From the NCBI GenBank assembly GCA_018857735.1, contig JABMCL010002954.1, positions 96,001 through 160,000 of the forward strand: a stretch of DNA of 64,000 bases, written 5' to 3'. Positions 21,153 through 33,394 of the stretch are shown here, one piece after another (the stretch's first letter is position 1; every line of letters starts with the position of its first letter). The notes under the pieces were generated by a model. It was not told the origin of the DNA. It saw only the letters and a program-made list of their open reading frames with translations, and made no database searches. The DNA comes from Alviniconcha marisindica (Eukaryota > Mollusca > Gastropoda > Provannidae). The position numbers and the translations under genes are program-made.

Positions 21153-23435
21153 CTGAAACCACAAACACTCTTGATGTACTCGCGCTCTTTGAACACGCCT
21201 TAGCTGTTTCTTCGCCCTTACCTGTTCTTCCCCTTACTGCACTTCAGTGCCGTGAAAAGACAGGTTCAACACGTTTTAAAACAACACGTGAACTCAGACA
21301 AAACACAACAATTTGGGTTCACAAGCTCCACATCTGTGGGGTGGAGGGAGCTGCTTATCAGTATCAACATTTGCTGGAGTATGGTTACACACGCGAAATC
21401 TCACCCAACTGTGGGGGACCTCCAAACTAGAGCAGAGGTGCTAATACAGCAGACGTAAAAACCTCAAAACAGGCAAATTCCCATGCAAAATCGGGAATCT
21501 ACTCCCCTCCAGCTTAAAAAACCCCGGACAGGACACCGAGGGGGACCAAGCATGCTTTGAAGTTACTGTTACAGTGTTACACTGCCCACTCCTACCTTTC
21601 GATCAAACATGCACACTGAGAAATAATAACTCAAGTTTCAGTCCTGGAATATCTCGTTCCATGGAAACCGCATCCTGTTCCCTGCTACTGACCACTTGCC
21701 CTGTGTGCCCAACACGGACGCGGGCATTTGGAAACCATGCTGTTACGTAACTGTTTTCTGACTGGTCAATGAGCGTCGGGCTAACAAAAAGCTGCAGTCA
21801 CCCCGATATAACAATAATGGCTGACCAGGCGTAAAACACCAAGTTACTGAAGCCACACTATCTTGCCAACCAGCTCATTGGGTTTGGATCCCAGTAAGCC
21901 TGCTGTCAGTTTCCAGTCACAGTCACAGCAGCTAGATGTAAAATTCTGCTGCAGATTAAATCTGTGCATGCAGGCGCATGTGTAAGTGTGTCGGTCTGTG
22001 CGGGCATGTGGCGTGAGGAACACAATGTTCCACCCATACATGATATACATTTTTGAGGTTTTATGTATACGTTTTTTGATCATGTAAAGCATGGAGAACT
22101 CACCCTCGTCAGTGATATCCTACGCTATAGAAATGACTGCTATTGTTACTATTAATATTATTAATATCATTAAAGTATATGGTTATGATGAGAATTTAAT
22201 GGCACAGCATGCAACGTTGAGAAATTGGGAACGGGCCTTCACAGCCTTGGCAGTGGTGCAGGGTGGGGTGGGGAGTGGGTCTGAAACCTCTGGAGGCGGA
22301 TCAAGTCACCGACACAGTGTTCACCAACCACAGCTCTAACTGAATGCTAGGCAATGACTTGTGGTGACATGTAGGTCAGCTGCTTCAAGTCAGCATGTAG
22401 GTCTGATGGTTCAAGTCCAGCTGTAGGTCAGATGGTTTCAGTCAGCCTGTTCCGACCGAGTGGGCTCATCACCAACATTGGAGGGCAAGGGTTCCATTCT
22501 CATATGGAGCAATCATTCACATCGAGTATGTGAGACCGACTGTGGGGCAGGCAACTGATGTGTGTGTGTGTGTGTGTGGGGGGGGGGGTCTCTGGGTACT
22601 CTGGTGGGGGAGGGGGTCTCTGGGTACTCGTGTGCTCCTGCTCCCACCCACCCTCATAAGTAACTAAAGGTCTATTCACCTGTACTTTCAAAATTCTCAT
22701 CAACAGGATTACAGAGGATAAAAAGGTACTTTTGACAGTTACTGTATGAAGAAGCACAGCAGCCATTGCACATAAGTTGCAAACACTGGCAAGTCTGAAT
22801 TAGCATCGTGCCATGCAGTACTTACTCTCTGCTTAAAGAGAGATGACGCCCTTTAAATATTCAAGATTATTACTACTGATTACATTACACAACAGTCACG
22901 TATTTTACTTACAGACAGAGAAGCTCTTTCAATCTTCAGCATTATTATTATTACAGATTACATTACACAATACTGTCACACATTGTACTTTCATGTTCAT
23001 GTCCTTGTCTCAGCTTATTACCGATATTTGGATCTTTTGCATTTTTTATTCACAAGGCTGCATCATGGAACTGCCTCACATATGTACCCTGTATTTACTT
23101 GCACACCAGGCGAGAGTGTCTAGCTGCCAGATATGCCACCATAAAGCACAACAGTTTTATTCTGGTGTTTGCTTAAAGTGTCCTACTGCTAGCAAAAAAC
23201 CCACACCATACCGGTTCTCCATTCAGACTGAGTCTGGAAGGCTCCACCAGTCTACAGAGCGAGTGCACATGCAAGTTACTGAGTGCAACAGCTGGTACAC
23301 AGAAGCTTGGTCTAAGAAGCAAACTACCCTTTGTCTTCTATAAACCACTTGCACAACTTCTGGAAAGTGGTGCAGGTGTGGGTGTGGGTGTGGGATGGCA
23401 GTGAGGTTAGGGGATACTTTGCCTGCCTGCGTGTG
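21153..23435. other. Long intron, mostly unique
   Basis: No exon was found. Tandem TG plus poly-G occurs at 22559-22587, and 'gtaggtc(t/a)gatggttca' recurs near 22370-22440. tRNA B-box-like pieces such as 'gggtttggatccc' near 21880 may be old SINE traces but are too weak to call. Confidence 0.45.
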
Positions 23436-23467
23436 TCTTTGTGTATGTGCGTGTGTGTGTGTGCACA

Positions 23468-23507
<40 letters not shown>

Positions 23508-23633
23508 CACACGTGCATGCATGCGTGTGTGAATATTATGGATATGTGTGTCTTCACTGTACATGCATGCCTGCCAGGGTGCTTGCATCCAAATCGTTGG
23601 AGAATAAAGCAGTTATAGTCAATAAAACTAGAC

Positions 23634-23703
<70 letters not shown>

Positions 23704-23720
23704 CAACACACACAACACAC
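23436..23720. repeat. (TG)n then (CA)n microsatellites
   Basis: TG-rich sequence at 23436-23530 and CA at 23637-23715 lie about 110 bases apart in opposite orientation, so the transcript could form a long TG/CA hairpin. Confidence 0.92.
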
Positions 23721-23774
23721 AGAGTTGAGTGAGGACATGAGAGACACCCTCCTGAGGGCATAAAGTCATGGGCC

Positions 23775-23835
23775 GACTACTAACTATGGTTAGTCTGACT
23801 ACTAACTATGGTTAGTCTGACTACTAACTACTAGC
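23775..23835. repeat. 22-base tandem repeat, about 2.5 copies
   Basis: 'ctactaactatggttagtct' is repeated, with a truncated third copy. Confidence 0.9.
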
Positions 23836-23929
23836 AGTTGTTAATGCGACAATCAAGCACAAGCACTGTGGAACTTCACCAGATGGTGTGCAGGGACAGG
23901 AAAACCACAGCCACCCTCTTGCACCCACA

Positions 23930-24345
23930 CCTGTCCTATTGCCATTGCACCCACACCTGTCCTACTGCACCCACACCTGTCTGTACTGCACCCACACCTG
24001 TCCTAGCACACCCATACCTGTCCTATTGCTACTGCACCCACACCTGTCCTACTGCACCCACACCTGTCCTATCACACCCACACCTGTCCTACTGCACCCA
24101 CACCTGTCCTATCACACTCACACATGTCCTACTGCACCCACACCTGTCCTATCACACACACACGTCCTACTGCACCCACACCTGTCCTATCACACACACA
24201 CACCTGTCCTACTGCACCCACACCTGTCCTATCACACTCACACATGTCCTACTGCACCCACACCTGTCCTATCACACACACACACACCTGTCCTACTGCA
24301 CCCACACCTGTCCTGTCACACACACACATCTGTCCTATAAAGGTG
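23930..24345. repeat. 20-base minisatellite
   Basis: Unit 'cctactgcacccacacctgt' alternates with 'cctatcacacacacacctgt' variants, about 21 copies. Confidence 0.95.
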
Positions 24346-24429
24346 AGTTAGCGATAAATGTTTAGCTGGCATTTAGCACCCAATTAATTCCACAGAAAGT
24401 ACAGCATCATCTTAACGGGTTTTGTTTTT

Positions 24430-24570
24430 CGGTGGGTTGCACAGCCTATGTACATGTGAGGCAATTACACAGAATGTGATGCACCCTGGTGCTTTGGGCT
24501 GGCACTCTGCCAGGCTTGAACCTGGGTCTACCACATAAACAATGACTTCAGTCAGGTGTCACCATGCATA
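24430..24570 (-). mobile_element. Possible tRNA-derived SINE fragment
   Basis: On the minus strand a segment contains CACCTGACTGAAGTCATTG and then CCAGGTTCAAGCCTGG, resembling a tRNA anticodon arm and a B box (GGTTCAAGCC). The CACCTGACTGAA part is shared with the element at 55236-55622. No box A or full tRNA shape is seen, so this is a worn fragment at best. Confidence 0.4.
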
Positions 24571-24629
24571 CACTGGATTACAAATGGCCAAGATCACATG
24601 ACGAAAGGCAGAAGCAAGTGTGATCTTAA

Positions 24630-25740
24630 TCTACCTGTTTGGATCTGGCTTGACACAATCATTGGATCTGGCCTGACACAATCATTGGATCTGGCCTGAC
24701 ACAATCAATCTATCTGTCCCAAACCACATCTAACTGTCCAAAACCAGACATAAAAACAGAAGAAGAAAAAAGGAGCATAATTCAGATCAAAATAGAAGGA
24801 ACAGAGTCTTCCATGATGAAGTAATGCTAAATCCAATACTACTGATTTTGCCCAGACACTGAATCCAATACAACTGAAAATTACCCTACCCAAACACTGA
24901 ATCCAATTAACAATTACCCTACCCAGACACTGAATCTAATACAACTAATACAACTGACAATTAGTCTACCAAGATGCAGAATCCAATACAACTGACAATT
25001 ACCCCATCCAGACACTGAATCCAATTGACAATTACCCTACCCAGACACTGGATCTAATGCAACTGACAACTACCCTACCCAGACACTGAATCCAATACAA
25101 CTGACAGCTACTCTACCCAGACACTGAATCCAATTGACAATTACCCTACATAGACACTGAATACAATACAACTTACAATTGCTCTGTCCCAGACAGGATC
25201 AAATACAACTGACAATTACCCTACCCAAACACTGGATCTAATACAATTGACAATTACCCTACCCAGACACAGAATCTAATACAACTGACAATTACTGTGA
25301 CAATTACTCTATCTCAGATGCAGAAACCAATACAACTGATAATTACCCTACCAAGACACTGAATCCAACTAACAACTACCCAACCCAGACACTGAATCCA
25401 ATACAACTGACCATACCCTACCCAGACACTGAATCCAACTGACAATTACTCTACCAAGACACTGAAATCTAATACAACTGACCATACCCTACCCAGACAC
25501 TGAATCTAATACAACTGACAATTACCCTACCCAGACACTGAATCTAATACAACTGACCATACCCTACCCAGACACTGAATCAAATACAACTGACCATACC
25601 CTACCCAGACACTGAATCCAACTGACAATTACCCTACCAAGACACTGAAATCTAATACAACTGACCATACCCTACCCAGACACTGAATCAAATACAACTG
25701 ACCATACCCTACCCAGACACTGAATCCAGTGTAAGAGTTT
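24630..25740. repeat. 38-base minisatellite
   Basis: Units contain 'aatccaatacaactgacaat' then 'taccctacccagacactg'. About 28 diverged copies with 17-base deletions. It ends at a strand switch (see the inverted repeat entry). Confidence 0.93.
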
Positions 25741-25760
25741 TATTGGATTCAGTGTCTGGG
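25712..25760. repeat. 17-base perfect inverted repeat at the end of the array
   Basis: 'cccagacactgaatcca' (25712-25728) is followed after a 15-base loop by its exact reverse complement (25744-25760). The left arm is a normal unit of the 38-base array. The right arm is the same unit in opposite orientation. Confidence 0.95.
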
Positions 25761-25779
25761 GAATGTCTTCTGTTGAATC

Positions 25780-25920
25780 TGATTCAGCCTTAGCAACTAA
25801 CAGTCACAGCATCTCAGTAATGTCGCTTACCTGTTGAAGATGATTCAGCCTTAGCAACTAACAGTCACAGCATCTCAGTAATGTCGCTTACCTGTTGAAG
25901 ATGATTCAGCTTTAACTGAA
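25780..25920. repeat. 61-base tandem duplication
   Basis: About 2.2 copies including 'gattcagccttagcaactaa' and 'catctcagtaatgtcgctta'. Confidence 0.92.
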
Positions 25921-26284
25921 TCCAATACAACTACAATCACCCCAGGATTCCTACAAAAATAATTTTACTCCAACATTTACGACCTTTCAAAGGTCTATTT
26001 TTTTTCTTTTCAAATTCATATCACTCACCTAAAGTTCACCACATGTATAATACATGTACACTGTTTACTTACAATTCAGATGCCAAAGTACTGCTATTTT
26101 ATCATTTACAACTTACACCAACCAATGTATGAACCTATCCAACTAGTAAGGATTTATTGAAACACAAGTTTTCAAAGACCTTCAGCTGAGCAAGATTAAG
26201 AAGCAGTCACTTTTCACAGACTTTCAAGGACTTGAAAATGGCAGCCCCCCCCCCCCACTTTTCTTTCTCTCTCCAAACTTTTAA
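25921..26284. other. Intron, unique
   Basis: AT-rich, with a short poly-C run near 26246. Nothing else seen. Confidence 0.5.
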
Positions 26285-27540
26285 AGACCTTTGTTCAGAG
26301 ACCATAGGACCCTGCATCCAGAGACCACAGAAACCATAGGACCTTGTCTCCAGAGACCACAGAGGCCATAGGATCCCTGTGTCCAGAGACCACAGGACCC
26401 TGTGTCCAAAGACCACAGAGACCATAGGACCCCTGCGTCCTGAGACCATAGGACCCTGTGTCCAGAGACCATAGGACCCTGTCTCCAAAGACCACAGAGA
26501 CCATAGGACCCCTGCATCCTGAGACCATAGGACCCTGTGTCCAGAGACCACAGAGACCATAGGACCTCTGTGTCCAGAGACCACAGAGACCATAGGACCC
26601 TGTGTCCAGAGACCATAGGACCCCTATGTCCAGAGACCACAGAGACCATAGGATCTTGTGTCCAGAGACCATAGGACCCTGTGTCCAGAAACCACAGAGA
26701 CCATAGGACCCTGTATCCAGAAACCACAGAGACCGTAGGACCCTTGTGTCCAGAGACCACAGAGACCATAGGACCCTGTGTCCAGAGACCATAGGACCCC
26801 TGTGTCCAGAAACCACAGAAACCGTTGGACCCTGTGTCCAGAAACCACAGAGACCGTAGGACCCTGTGTCCAGAGACCATAGGACCCTTGTGTCCAGAAA
26901 CCACAGAGACCATAGGACCCTGTGTCCAGAAACCACAGAGACCATAGGACCCTGTGTCCAGAGACCACAGAAACCGTAGGACCGTGTCCAGAAACCACAG
27001 AGACCATAGGACCCTGTGTCCAGAAACCACAGAGACCATAGGACCCTGTGTCCAGAGACCACACAGACTGTAGGACCCTGTGTCCAGAAACCACAGAGAC
27101 CATAGGACCCTGTGTCCAGAGACCACACAGACCGTAGGACCCTGTGTCCAGAAACCACAGAGACCATAGGACCCTGTGTCCAGAGACCACACAGACTGTA
27201 GGACCCTGTGTCCAGAAACCACAGAGACCGTAGGACCCTGTGTCCAGAGACCATAGGACCCTGTGTCCAGAAACCACAGAGACCGTAGGACCCTGTGTCC
27301 AGAAACCACAGAGACCATAGGACCCTGTGTCCAGAGACCACAGGACCCTGTATCCAGAGACCATAGGACCCTGTGTCCAGAGACCATAGGACCCTGTGTC
27401 CAGAGACCATAGGACCCTGTGTCCAGAGACCATAGGACCCTGTGTCCAGAAACCACAGGACCCCTGTGTCCAGAAACCACAGGACCCTGTGTCCAGAAAC
27501 CACAGGACCCTGTGTCCAGAGACCATAGGAACCCTGTATG
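26285..27540. repeat. Large minisatellite, 23-base core with 11-base extension
   Basis: Core 'ggaccctgtgtccagagacc' plus 'ata', alternating with forms carrying an extra 'acagagaccata'. About 45 copies. Long minus-strand open frames (to 455 codons, reading like 'SLDTGSYGLWTQGPMVS') exist in all three frames, so they reflect the repeat and not selection for a protein. Confidence 0.95.
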
Positions 27541-28394
27541 CAGACGCTCAGTCCAGCACAACTGATGTCACCCACCCACCCACACAGAAGCTTTAAGACA
27601 GCAACGCAAACTGCTCCAGCATCCACTACCATCACAGCCTGCACCAAATGGCCGTTAGTCACGATGATCAGCGACTACACCAAGCTCATGCTGTGTAACA
27701 CGCAGCCTGTATGAAACAAGGTTAGTCTTCTACTTCTACATCACGATACAGCTGCAGGCTACAAGTACAAGACTGTTACAGTGTTAACCACGATTAGTCC
27801 AGATAAAAAATACAACTGAACATACGTTCCATAGAGGTTAAAATAAAGATAAAAACAAATTTAAAAAAACAAGAGAAGAGTTCTGAATATAGAAGGACCT
27901 CAGCGGACTGGAGCTTGGACAGAAATGGAGAAAGTGGTCTGTGCCCTGACCAAGGTCGAACGCCCAACAGCTGAAAATGAGGAGAACACGATACGCAGCT
28001 GTTAGCAAAAAGCAACAACATACACACACAAAAGAGGAGAGGGAGGACAACATCAACCAACACACCCCCATACATTTTGGGGGGTGGGGGGGTGGGGGTG
28101 GGGGTGGGGGGGGGGGCAACAGCAATGTCTGACAGAGGGGTAGGGGTGCATTTTACATGCCACAAGTACAACAAATGGTGTCAGACTAGCAGCTAAAACA
28201 ACAGCCATCAAACAGGCACAGAAATGACTCTACATACTACAAACATTCCATCTTTACTACCAACCAACAGTTCTAGAGAGGAAAACCCCAAAACATGATG
28301 CACAAGTCCTACAGAAAATAAACCATCCAACAGACCCCAAGACAACATGTGTTAATCAGGCATGCCACAATGCCAGCAACACGGAACAGCTGTC
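27541..28394. other. Intron, unique, with a G-rich block
   Basis: A G-rich segment at about 28077-28118 has at least five runs of five or more G and could form a G-quadruplex (on the C-rich transcript strand it would be the DNA template that folds). No exon seen. Confidence 0.6.
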
Positions 28395-28850
28395 ATTAGA
28401 GTGGAAGCATCAGAACATAGTGGCAGTCAGAACACAGTGACAGAGGCAGAACACTGAGTCAGAACACAGTTACAGTGTCAGAACACAGTGGCAGTCGGAA
28501 CACAGCAACAGCATCAGAACACAGTGGCAGTCAGAACACAGTGTGTCAGAACACAGTGACAGTATGAGAACACAGTGGCAGTCAGAACACAGAGACAGTC
28601 GGAACACAGTGGCAGTCAGAGCACAGAGACAGAACACACTGACAGCATCAGAACACAGTAGCAGTGTCAGAACACAGAGGCAGTCAGAACACAGTGACAG
28701 CATCAGAACAGTGGCAGTCAGAACACAATGACAGCATCAGAACACAGTGGCAGTCAGGACGAGACAGTCAGAACACAGAGACAGAACACAGCAACAGCGT
28801 CATAACACAGTGGCAGTCAGAACAGAGTGGCAATGTCAGAATTCAAAGCA
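28395..28850. repeat. Minisatellite with about 17-20-base units
   Basis: Unit 'cagaacacagtggcagt' alternates with 'cagaacacagtgacagcat'. About 25 copies. Confidence 0.92.
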
Positions 28851-29229
28851 GCTCGCTCCATCCCTGCAGGGGTGATGCCAGCGATGTTACTGCCCTGCAT
28901 GCCGCTGCACAGACCCCCAAACAACCCCAAGGCAACGTCAGAGGCTTAGACACTGGCACTTCAAAAACAGCTGGAGGTTTGTTAGAAACACTGATCACAA
29001 GCCTGTTCCCCACCACACCGTCACACGGCTGTGCTACTTCATGCAAAGGACAAACTGTCCCACCCACTGGATAACTAGGCTGAGCGTATCAGCGCTGCTG
29101 GGATGTGTGAAGCCAGCGACAACTTCAGAGTTCTGACGTCAAGTGCGCTGATGTCATGTCAGCATCTTGATGTCAGAATTCTAACCTTATGCATGCCGGT
29201 GTCAGTGTTCTCTTGTCAAGATTGTGGGC
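28851..29229. other. Intron, unique
   Basis: No supported feature. Confidence 0.45.
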
Positions 29230-29640
29230 ACATTACAAGCAGATGTGTTTACAGTACAAGTGGATGTGGTCACATTACTTGTGGAAGTGGTCACCATACA
29301 AGTGGATGTGGTCACATTACTAGTGGAAGTGTTCACAGCACATTACTAATGGAAGACTGTTCACCGTAAAAATGGCTGTGGTCATGTTACTAGTGGCCTT
29401 GTTTGCAGTACAAGTGGATGTGGTCACAATACATGTGGATGTGGTCACATCACTAATGGATGTACATGAGGATGGGGTAATATTACTAGTGGATGTGTTC
29501 ACAGAACAAGTGGATGTAGTCACCATACAAGTGGATGTGGTCACATTACTTGTGGATGTGGTCACAGTACAAGTGGATGTGGTCACATTACTAGTGGATG
29601 TGGTCACAATATTAGCCTCCATGCTGGCTTCCTGTCCACA
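29230..29640. repeat. Minisatellite with about 20-base units
   Basis: Unit 'gtggatgtggtcacattact' alternates with 'gtggatgtggtcacagtaca'. About 20 copies with gaps. Confidence 0.93.
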
Positions 29641-29669
29641 TTTTAAAATAAAAAGATCAGCTGACACTT

Positions 29670-30530
29670 GATGCTCCAGTGGTGACTGTGGTTGTGTGAC
29701 CATGGGGGCAAGGGACAAGGGGCAGGGCAGTGGTGACTGTGGCTGGGTGACCATGGGGCAAGGGGCAGGGCAGTGGTGACTGTGGCTGGGTGACCATGGG
29801 ACATGGGGCAGGGCAGTGGTGACTGTGGTTGTGTGACCATGGGGGCATGGGGCAAGGGGCAGGGCAGTGGTGACTGTGGTTGTGTGACCATGGGACATGG
29901 GGCAGGGCAGTGGTGACTGTGGTTGTGACAATGGGACATGGGGCAGGGCAGTGGTGACTGTGGTTGTGTGACCATGGGACATGGGGCAGGGCAGTGGTGA
30001 CTGTGGTTGTGACAATGGGACATGGGGCAGGGCAGTGGTGACTGTGGTTGTGTGACCATGGGACATGGGGCAGGGCAGTGGTGACTGTGGTTGTGACAAT
30101 GGGACATGGGGCAGGGCAGTGGTGACTGTGGTTGTGTGACCATGGGACATGGGGCAGGGCAGTGGTGACTGTGGCTGTGTGACCATGGGACATGGGGCAG
30201 TGGTGACTGTGGCTGTGTGACCATGGGGGCATGGGGCAAGGGGCAGGGCAGTGGTGACTGTGGTTGTGTGACCATGGGGGCAAGGGGTAGTGGTGACTGT
30301 GGTTGTGACAATGGGACAAGGGGCAGGGCAGTGGTGACTGTGGCTGTGTGACCAGGGACAAGGGGCAGGGCAGTGGTGACTGTGGCTGTGTGACCATGGG
30401 ACATGGGGCAGGGCAGTGGTGACTGTGGCTGTGTGACCAGGGACAAGGGGCAGGGCAGTGGTGACTGTGGTTGTGTGACCATGGGACAAGGGGCAGGGCA
30501 GTGGTGACTGTGGCTGTGTAACCATGGGGA
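29670..30530. repeat. 43-base minisatellite
   Basis: Unit 'ggggcagggcagtggtgact' then 'gtggttgtgtgaccatggga'. About 20 copies with 37- and 49-base variants. Minus-strand frames stay open up to 415 codons because of the repeat. Confidence 0.95.
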
Positions 30531-30594
30531 CCAGAAACCGGACAGGTAAGCTAAGATCACCCATCACCAGTCACAGAGAACTAAGAATGTGCAA

Positions 30595-30800
30595 CAGGGC
30601 AGTGGACGTGGTCACAGTCACAGAACAAGTGGAAGACGTCACAGAACAAGTGGAAGAGGTTACAGAACAGGTGGACACAGTCACAGAACAATTGGAGAAG
30701 TCACAGAACAAGGTCACAGAATGAGCAGAATGAGTACAAAAGGTCAAGGAACAAGTGAAGGAGGTCACAGAACAGGTGGAAGAGGTCAGAGGTCACAGTG
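30595..30800. repeat. 21-base minisatellite
   Basis: Unit 'cacagaacaagtggaagaggt', about nine diverged copies. It shares 'gtggacgtggtcacagt' with the array at 29230, suggesting a common origin. Confidence 0.85.
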
Positions 30801-30840
30801 CTATTAGAGAGAGCAGCCAAGCTGGCACGGACAGTCTCAC

Positions 30841-30912
30841 CTGCTCCTCATCGGAGTTGACGTCCTCGTCATCGATGGTGATGATCTCCGGCTGCATGGG
30901 CATTGAGTCCTG
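30841..30912 (-). CDS. ARHGEF11/12: ARHGEF11/12 exon: acidic linker before the RGS-like domain
   Basis: This 72-base exon (24 codons, phase 0 at both ends) has acceptor 'gtgacatcttttcag' and donor GTGAGA. The peptide is QDSMPMQPEIITIDDEDVNS followed by DEEQ. In ARHGEF12 an acidic stretch also precedes the RGSL core, and in related RH domains acidic residues here contribute to contact with G-alpha. That role is an inference for this protein. Confidence 0.93.
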
Positions 30913-31119
30913 CTGAAAAGATGTCACATGTCCGTCATATGGCAACACACACACGTGGCCTACTCCCAATTCACAAGGTATGTAAAGGAAAGCTGCCTGT
31001 GAATGGTTCACAGAACACGTCATGTAGCTGTTCAATTCAAGTTAAACACACACAAGCATGGCCAACACCCAAGGTTTAGAAATGTGAACTACACGTATTT
31101 CATGGAACACTCTGCACCT

Positions 31120-31906
31120 GATGTGGCAAAATGACTACACACCTCACCTACCCTTACAAAACAGCTACAGACCCCACCTGCCCATACCTCAATGCCAAAA
31201 TGTCTACCCATCCCACCTACCCTTATCAAAACAGCTCACACCCCACCTACCCATGCCTCAATGCCAAAATGACTACATACCCCACCTACCCTTACCAAAA
31301 CGGCTACACACCCCACCTACCATTACCAAAACAACTACACACCCCACCTACCCTTACCAAAACAACTACACACCCCACCTACCCTTATAAATCAGCTACA
31401 CACCCCACCTACCTTACTAAAATGACTCCACACCTACCCTTACCAAAACAGCTACACACCCCACCTACCTTTACCAAAACAGCTACACACCCCACCTACC
31501 CTTACAAATCAGCTACACACCCCACCTACCCTTACCAAAACAACTACACACCACACCTACCCTTACCAAAACAGCTACACACCCCATCTACCCTTACCAA
31601 AGCAGCTACACATCCCACCTAACCTTACCAAAACAGCTACACACCCCACCTACCCTTACCTCCGTATCAAAATGACTGCACACCCCACCTAACCTTACCA
31701 AAACAGCCACACACCCCACCTACCCTTACCGAAACAGCCACCTACCCTTACCAAAACAGCCACACACCCCACCTACCCTTACCGAAACAGCCACACACCC
31801 CACCTACCCTTACCAAAACAGCCACCTACCCCACCTACCCTTACCAAAACAGCCACACACCCCACCTACCCTTACCAAAACAGTCACCTACCCCACCTAC
31901 CCTTAC
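31120..31906. repeat. 31-base array seeded by the adjoining exon's donor
   Basis: About 24 units contain 'ccttaccaaaacagctacac' then 'accccacctac'. On the minus strand each unit contains GGTAAGGGTAGGTGGGG, an exact match to the real donor region at 31906 (GAG|GTAAGGGTAGGTGGGG). The last unit is the donor itself, so the intron from the exon end to 31120 is made of donor copies. Confidence 0.96.
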
Positions 31907-32053
31907 CTCAATGCCGGAGTCGCCCCGGGTGGACAGACTAGTGTCGTCAGCATCGCCCCGGTTGTTGGGGTGGACGGGGGTGGGGGAGATGCTGGGGCTG
32001 GTTTGTGGGGAGTCGGACATGCTGCCTGCATCCGACGCTGGCAATGACGTGGC
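31907..32053 (-). CDS. ARHGEF11/12: ARHGEF11/12 exon: serine/proline-rich linker
   Basis: This 147-base exon (49 codons, phase 0 at both ends) has acceptor 'gtccgtgtgtcgcag' and donor GTAAGG. The peptide includes ATSLPASDAGSMSDSPQTSP, SISPTPVHPNNRGDADDTSL and STRGDSGIE. Multiple SP and TP sites suggest phosphorylation. No folded domain is expected. It lies between the coiled coil and the RGSL domain, as does a long variable linker in vertebrate paralogues. Exon GC content is much higher than the flanks. Confidence 0.93.
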
Positions 32054-32655
32054 CTGCGACACACGGACATCCAGCACTTCAACGTGGTGTTACAATACAC
32101 CGCACAAAGCAACGCACACATGGTGGTGTTTGCTACCTGGAGCTCTCAATCTCAATGCGAAGTTTACTGCTGTAATGTCAAAAGCCTGATGCTGTTACAT
32201 GACACTTTGCCACGTTACATGAACACATCTGCGAAAGTGTTACTTCAACACTGACACAATCATAGCCATGGTGTTACACTGACGTAACCATGGCTTCACT
32301 ACCACCACACTACTATGGTGTTACACTGACACACTGACATGACGTAACCACTGCCATACGGCTATGGTGTAACACTGACACACTAACACCATGGTCTAAA
32401 CACTACCACACTACTACTACTACTAGTTCTACCATGCTACTCTGACAAACTACAGTGGTGCTACTACTGCCATACTGTGTATGGTGTCAATACACTACTA
32501 CGTTACACTGACACTCATAGTGTTACGCTGACACAGTTTCTAATGTGTTACATCAGCAGTTCACTGCGCTGTGTTGTTGCACCTTCCAGTTGTGTGTGTC
32601 CTATCGAGATCGAAGCGTCAAGCTCAGCGATTACAACAATACCATGCCATGCAAG
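32054..32655. other. Intron, with scattered 'tgttacactgaca' copies
   Basis: Between 32190 and 32530 motifs such as 'atggtgttacactgac' recur irregularly (about eight times), probably a decayed minisatellite. Confidence 0.65.
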
Positions 32656-33030
32656 AGCCTGGCACCACAGACTCACACACACCACACAGACTCACACACA
32701 CCACACAGACTCACACACACACCACACAGACTCACACACACCACACAGACTCACACACACCACACAGACTCACACACACACCACACAGACTCACACACAC
32801 ACCACACAGACTCACACACACCACACAGACTCACACACACACCACACAGACTCACACACACCACACAGACTCACACACACCACACACTCACACACACACC
32901 ACACACTCACACACACACCACACAGACTCACACACAGACTCACACACACACCACACAGACTCACACACACCACACAGACTCACACACACACCACACACAC
33001 ACACCACACAGACTCACACACACCACATGA
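32656..33030. repeat. 19-21-base CA-rich minisatellite
   Basis: Unit 'gactcacacacaccacaca' with or without extra CA. About 18 copies. Confidence 0.96.
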
Positions 33031-33294
33031 CTTCAGCTTAAAACCTCACAGCATCACATCAGAGTATACAGGTACAAAGCAAGCTTGAACACCAGTCTGA
33101 TTCCCCTGCATTTGTAGCAGCAGACTTTTGCATTACCTGGCTTCCTCTTTCAACACCCACACCCATATATATATACAGCCTGCTGTTAAGAAAGAACCAA
33201 CACACATTTCTGGCAGCTAAATGTACACAGGAGAAACTCTTCACAATGCATTTTGGTTTAAACAACTGTGTGCATGGGCGTGTGTGCATGTGTT

Positions 33295-33340
33295 GTGTGT
33301 GTGTGTGTGTATGCATGCATGCGTGTGTATGCATGCGTAT

Positions 33341-33392
<52 letters not shown>
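33295..33392. repeat. (TG)n microsatellite with ATGC interruptions
   Basis: Pure TG from about 33342 to 33392, preceded by 'gcatgcatgcgtgtatgcat'. Confidence 0.95.

Positions 33393-33394
<2 letters not shown>

Noticed and set aside
20186..21196. 336-codon cysteine/leucine-rich frame resembling a membrane protein
   Set aside because: It overlaps two true exons in another frame and the purine-rich array. Hydrophobicity comes from translating a pyrimidine-rich strand.
26281..27662. Open frames of 300-455 codons on the minus strand
   Set aside because: All three frames are open across the same 23-base repeat, with no splice signals or domain. The peptide is only the translated repeat.
27600..27720. 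Short plus-strand coding-like segment
   Set aside because: It is open for about 25 codons only, with no splice support and on the strand opposite to the gene.
29320..30567. 415-codon proline/histidine/serine-rich open frame
   Set aside because: It is a product of the 43-base array. Other frames are open too, and it lies inside an intron between two well-phased exons.
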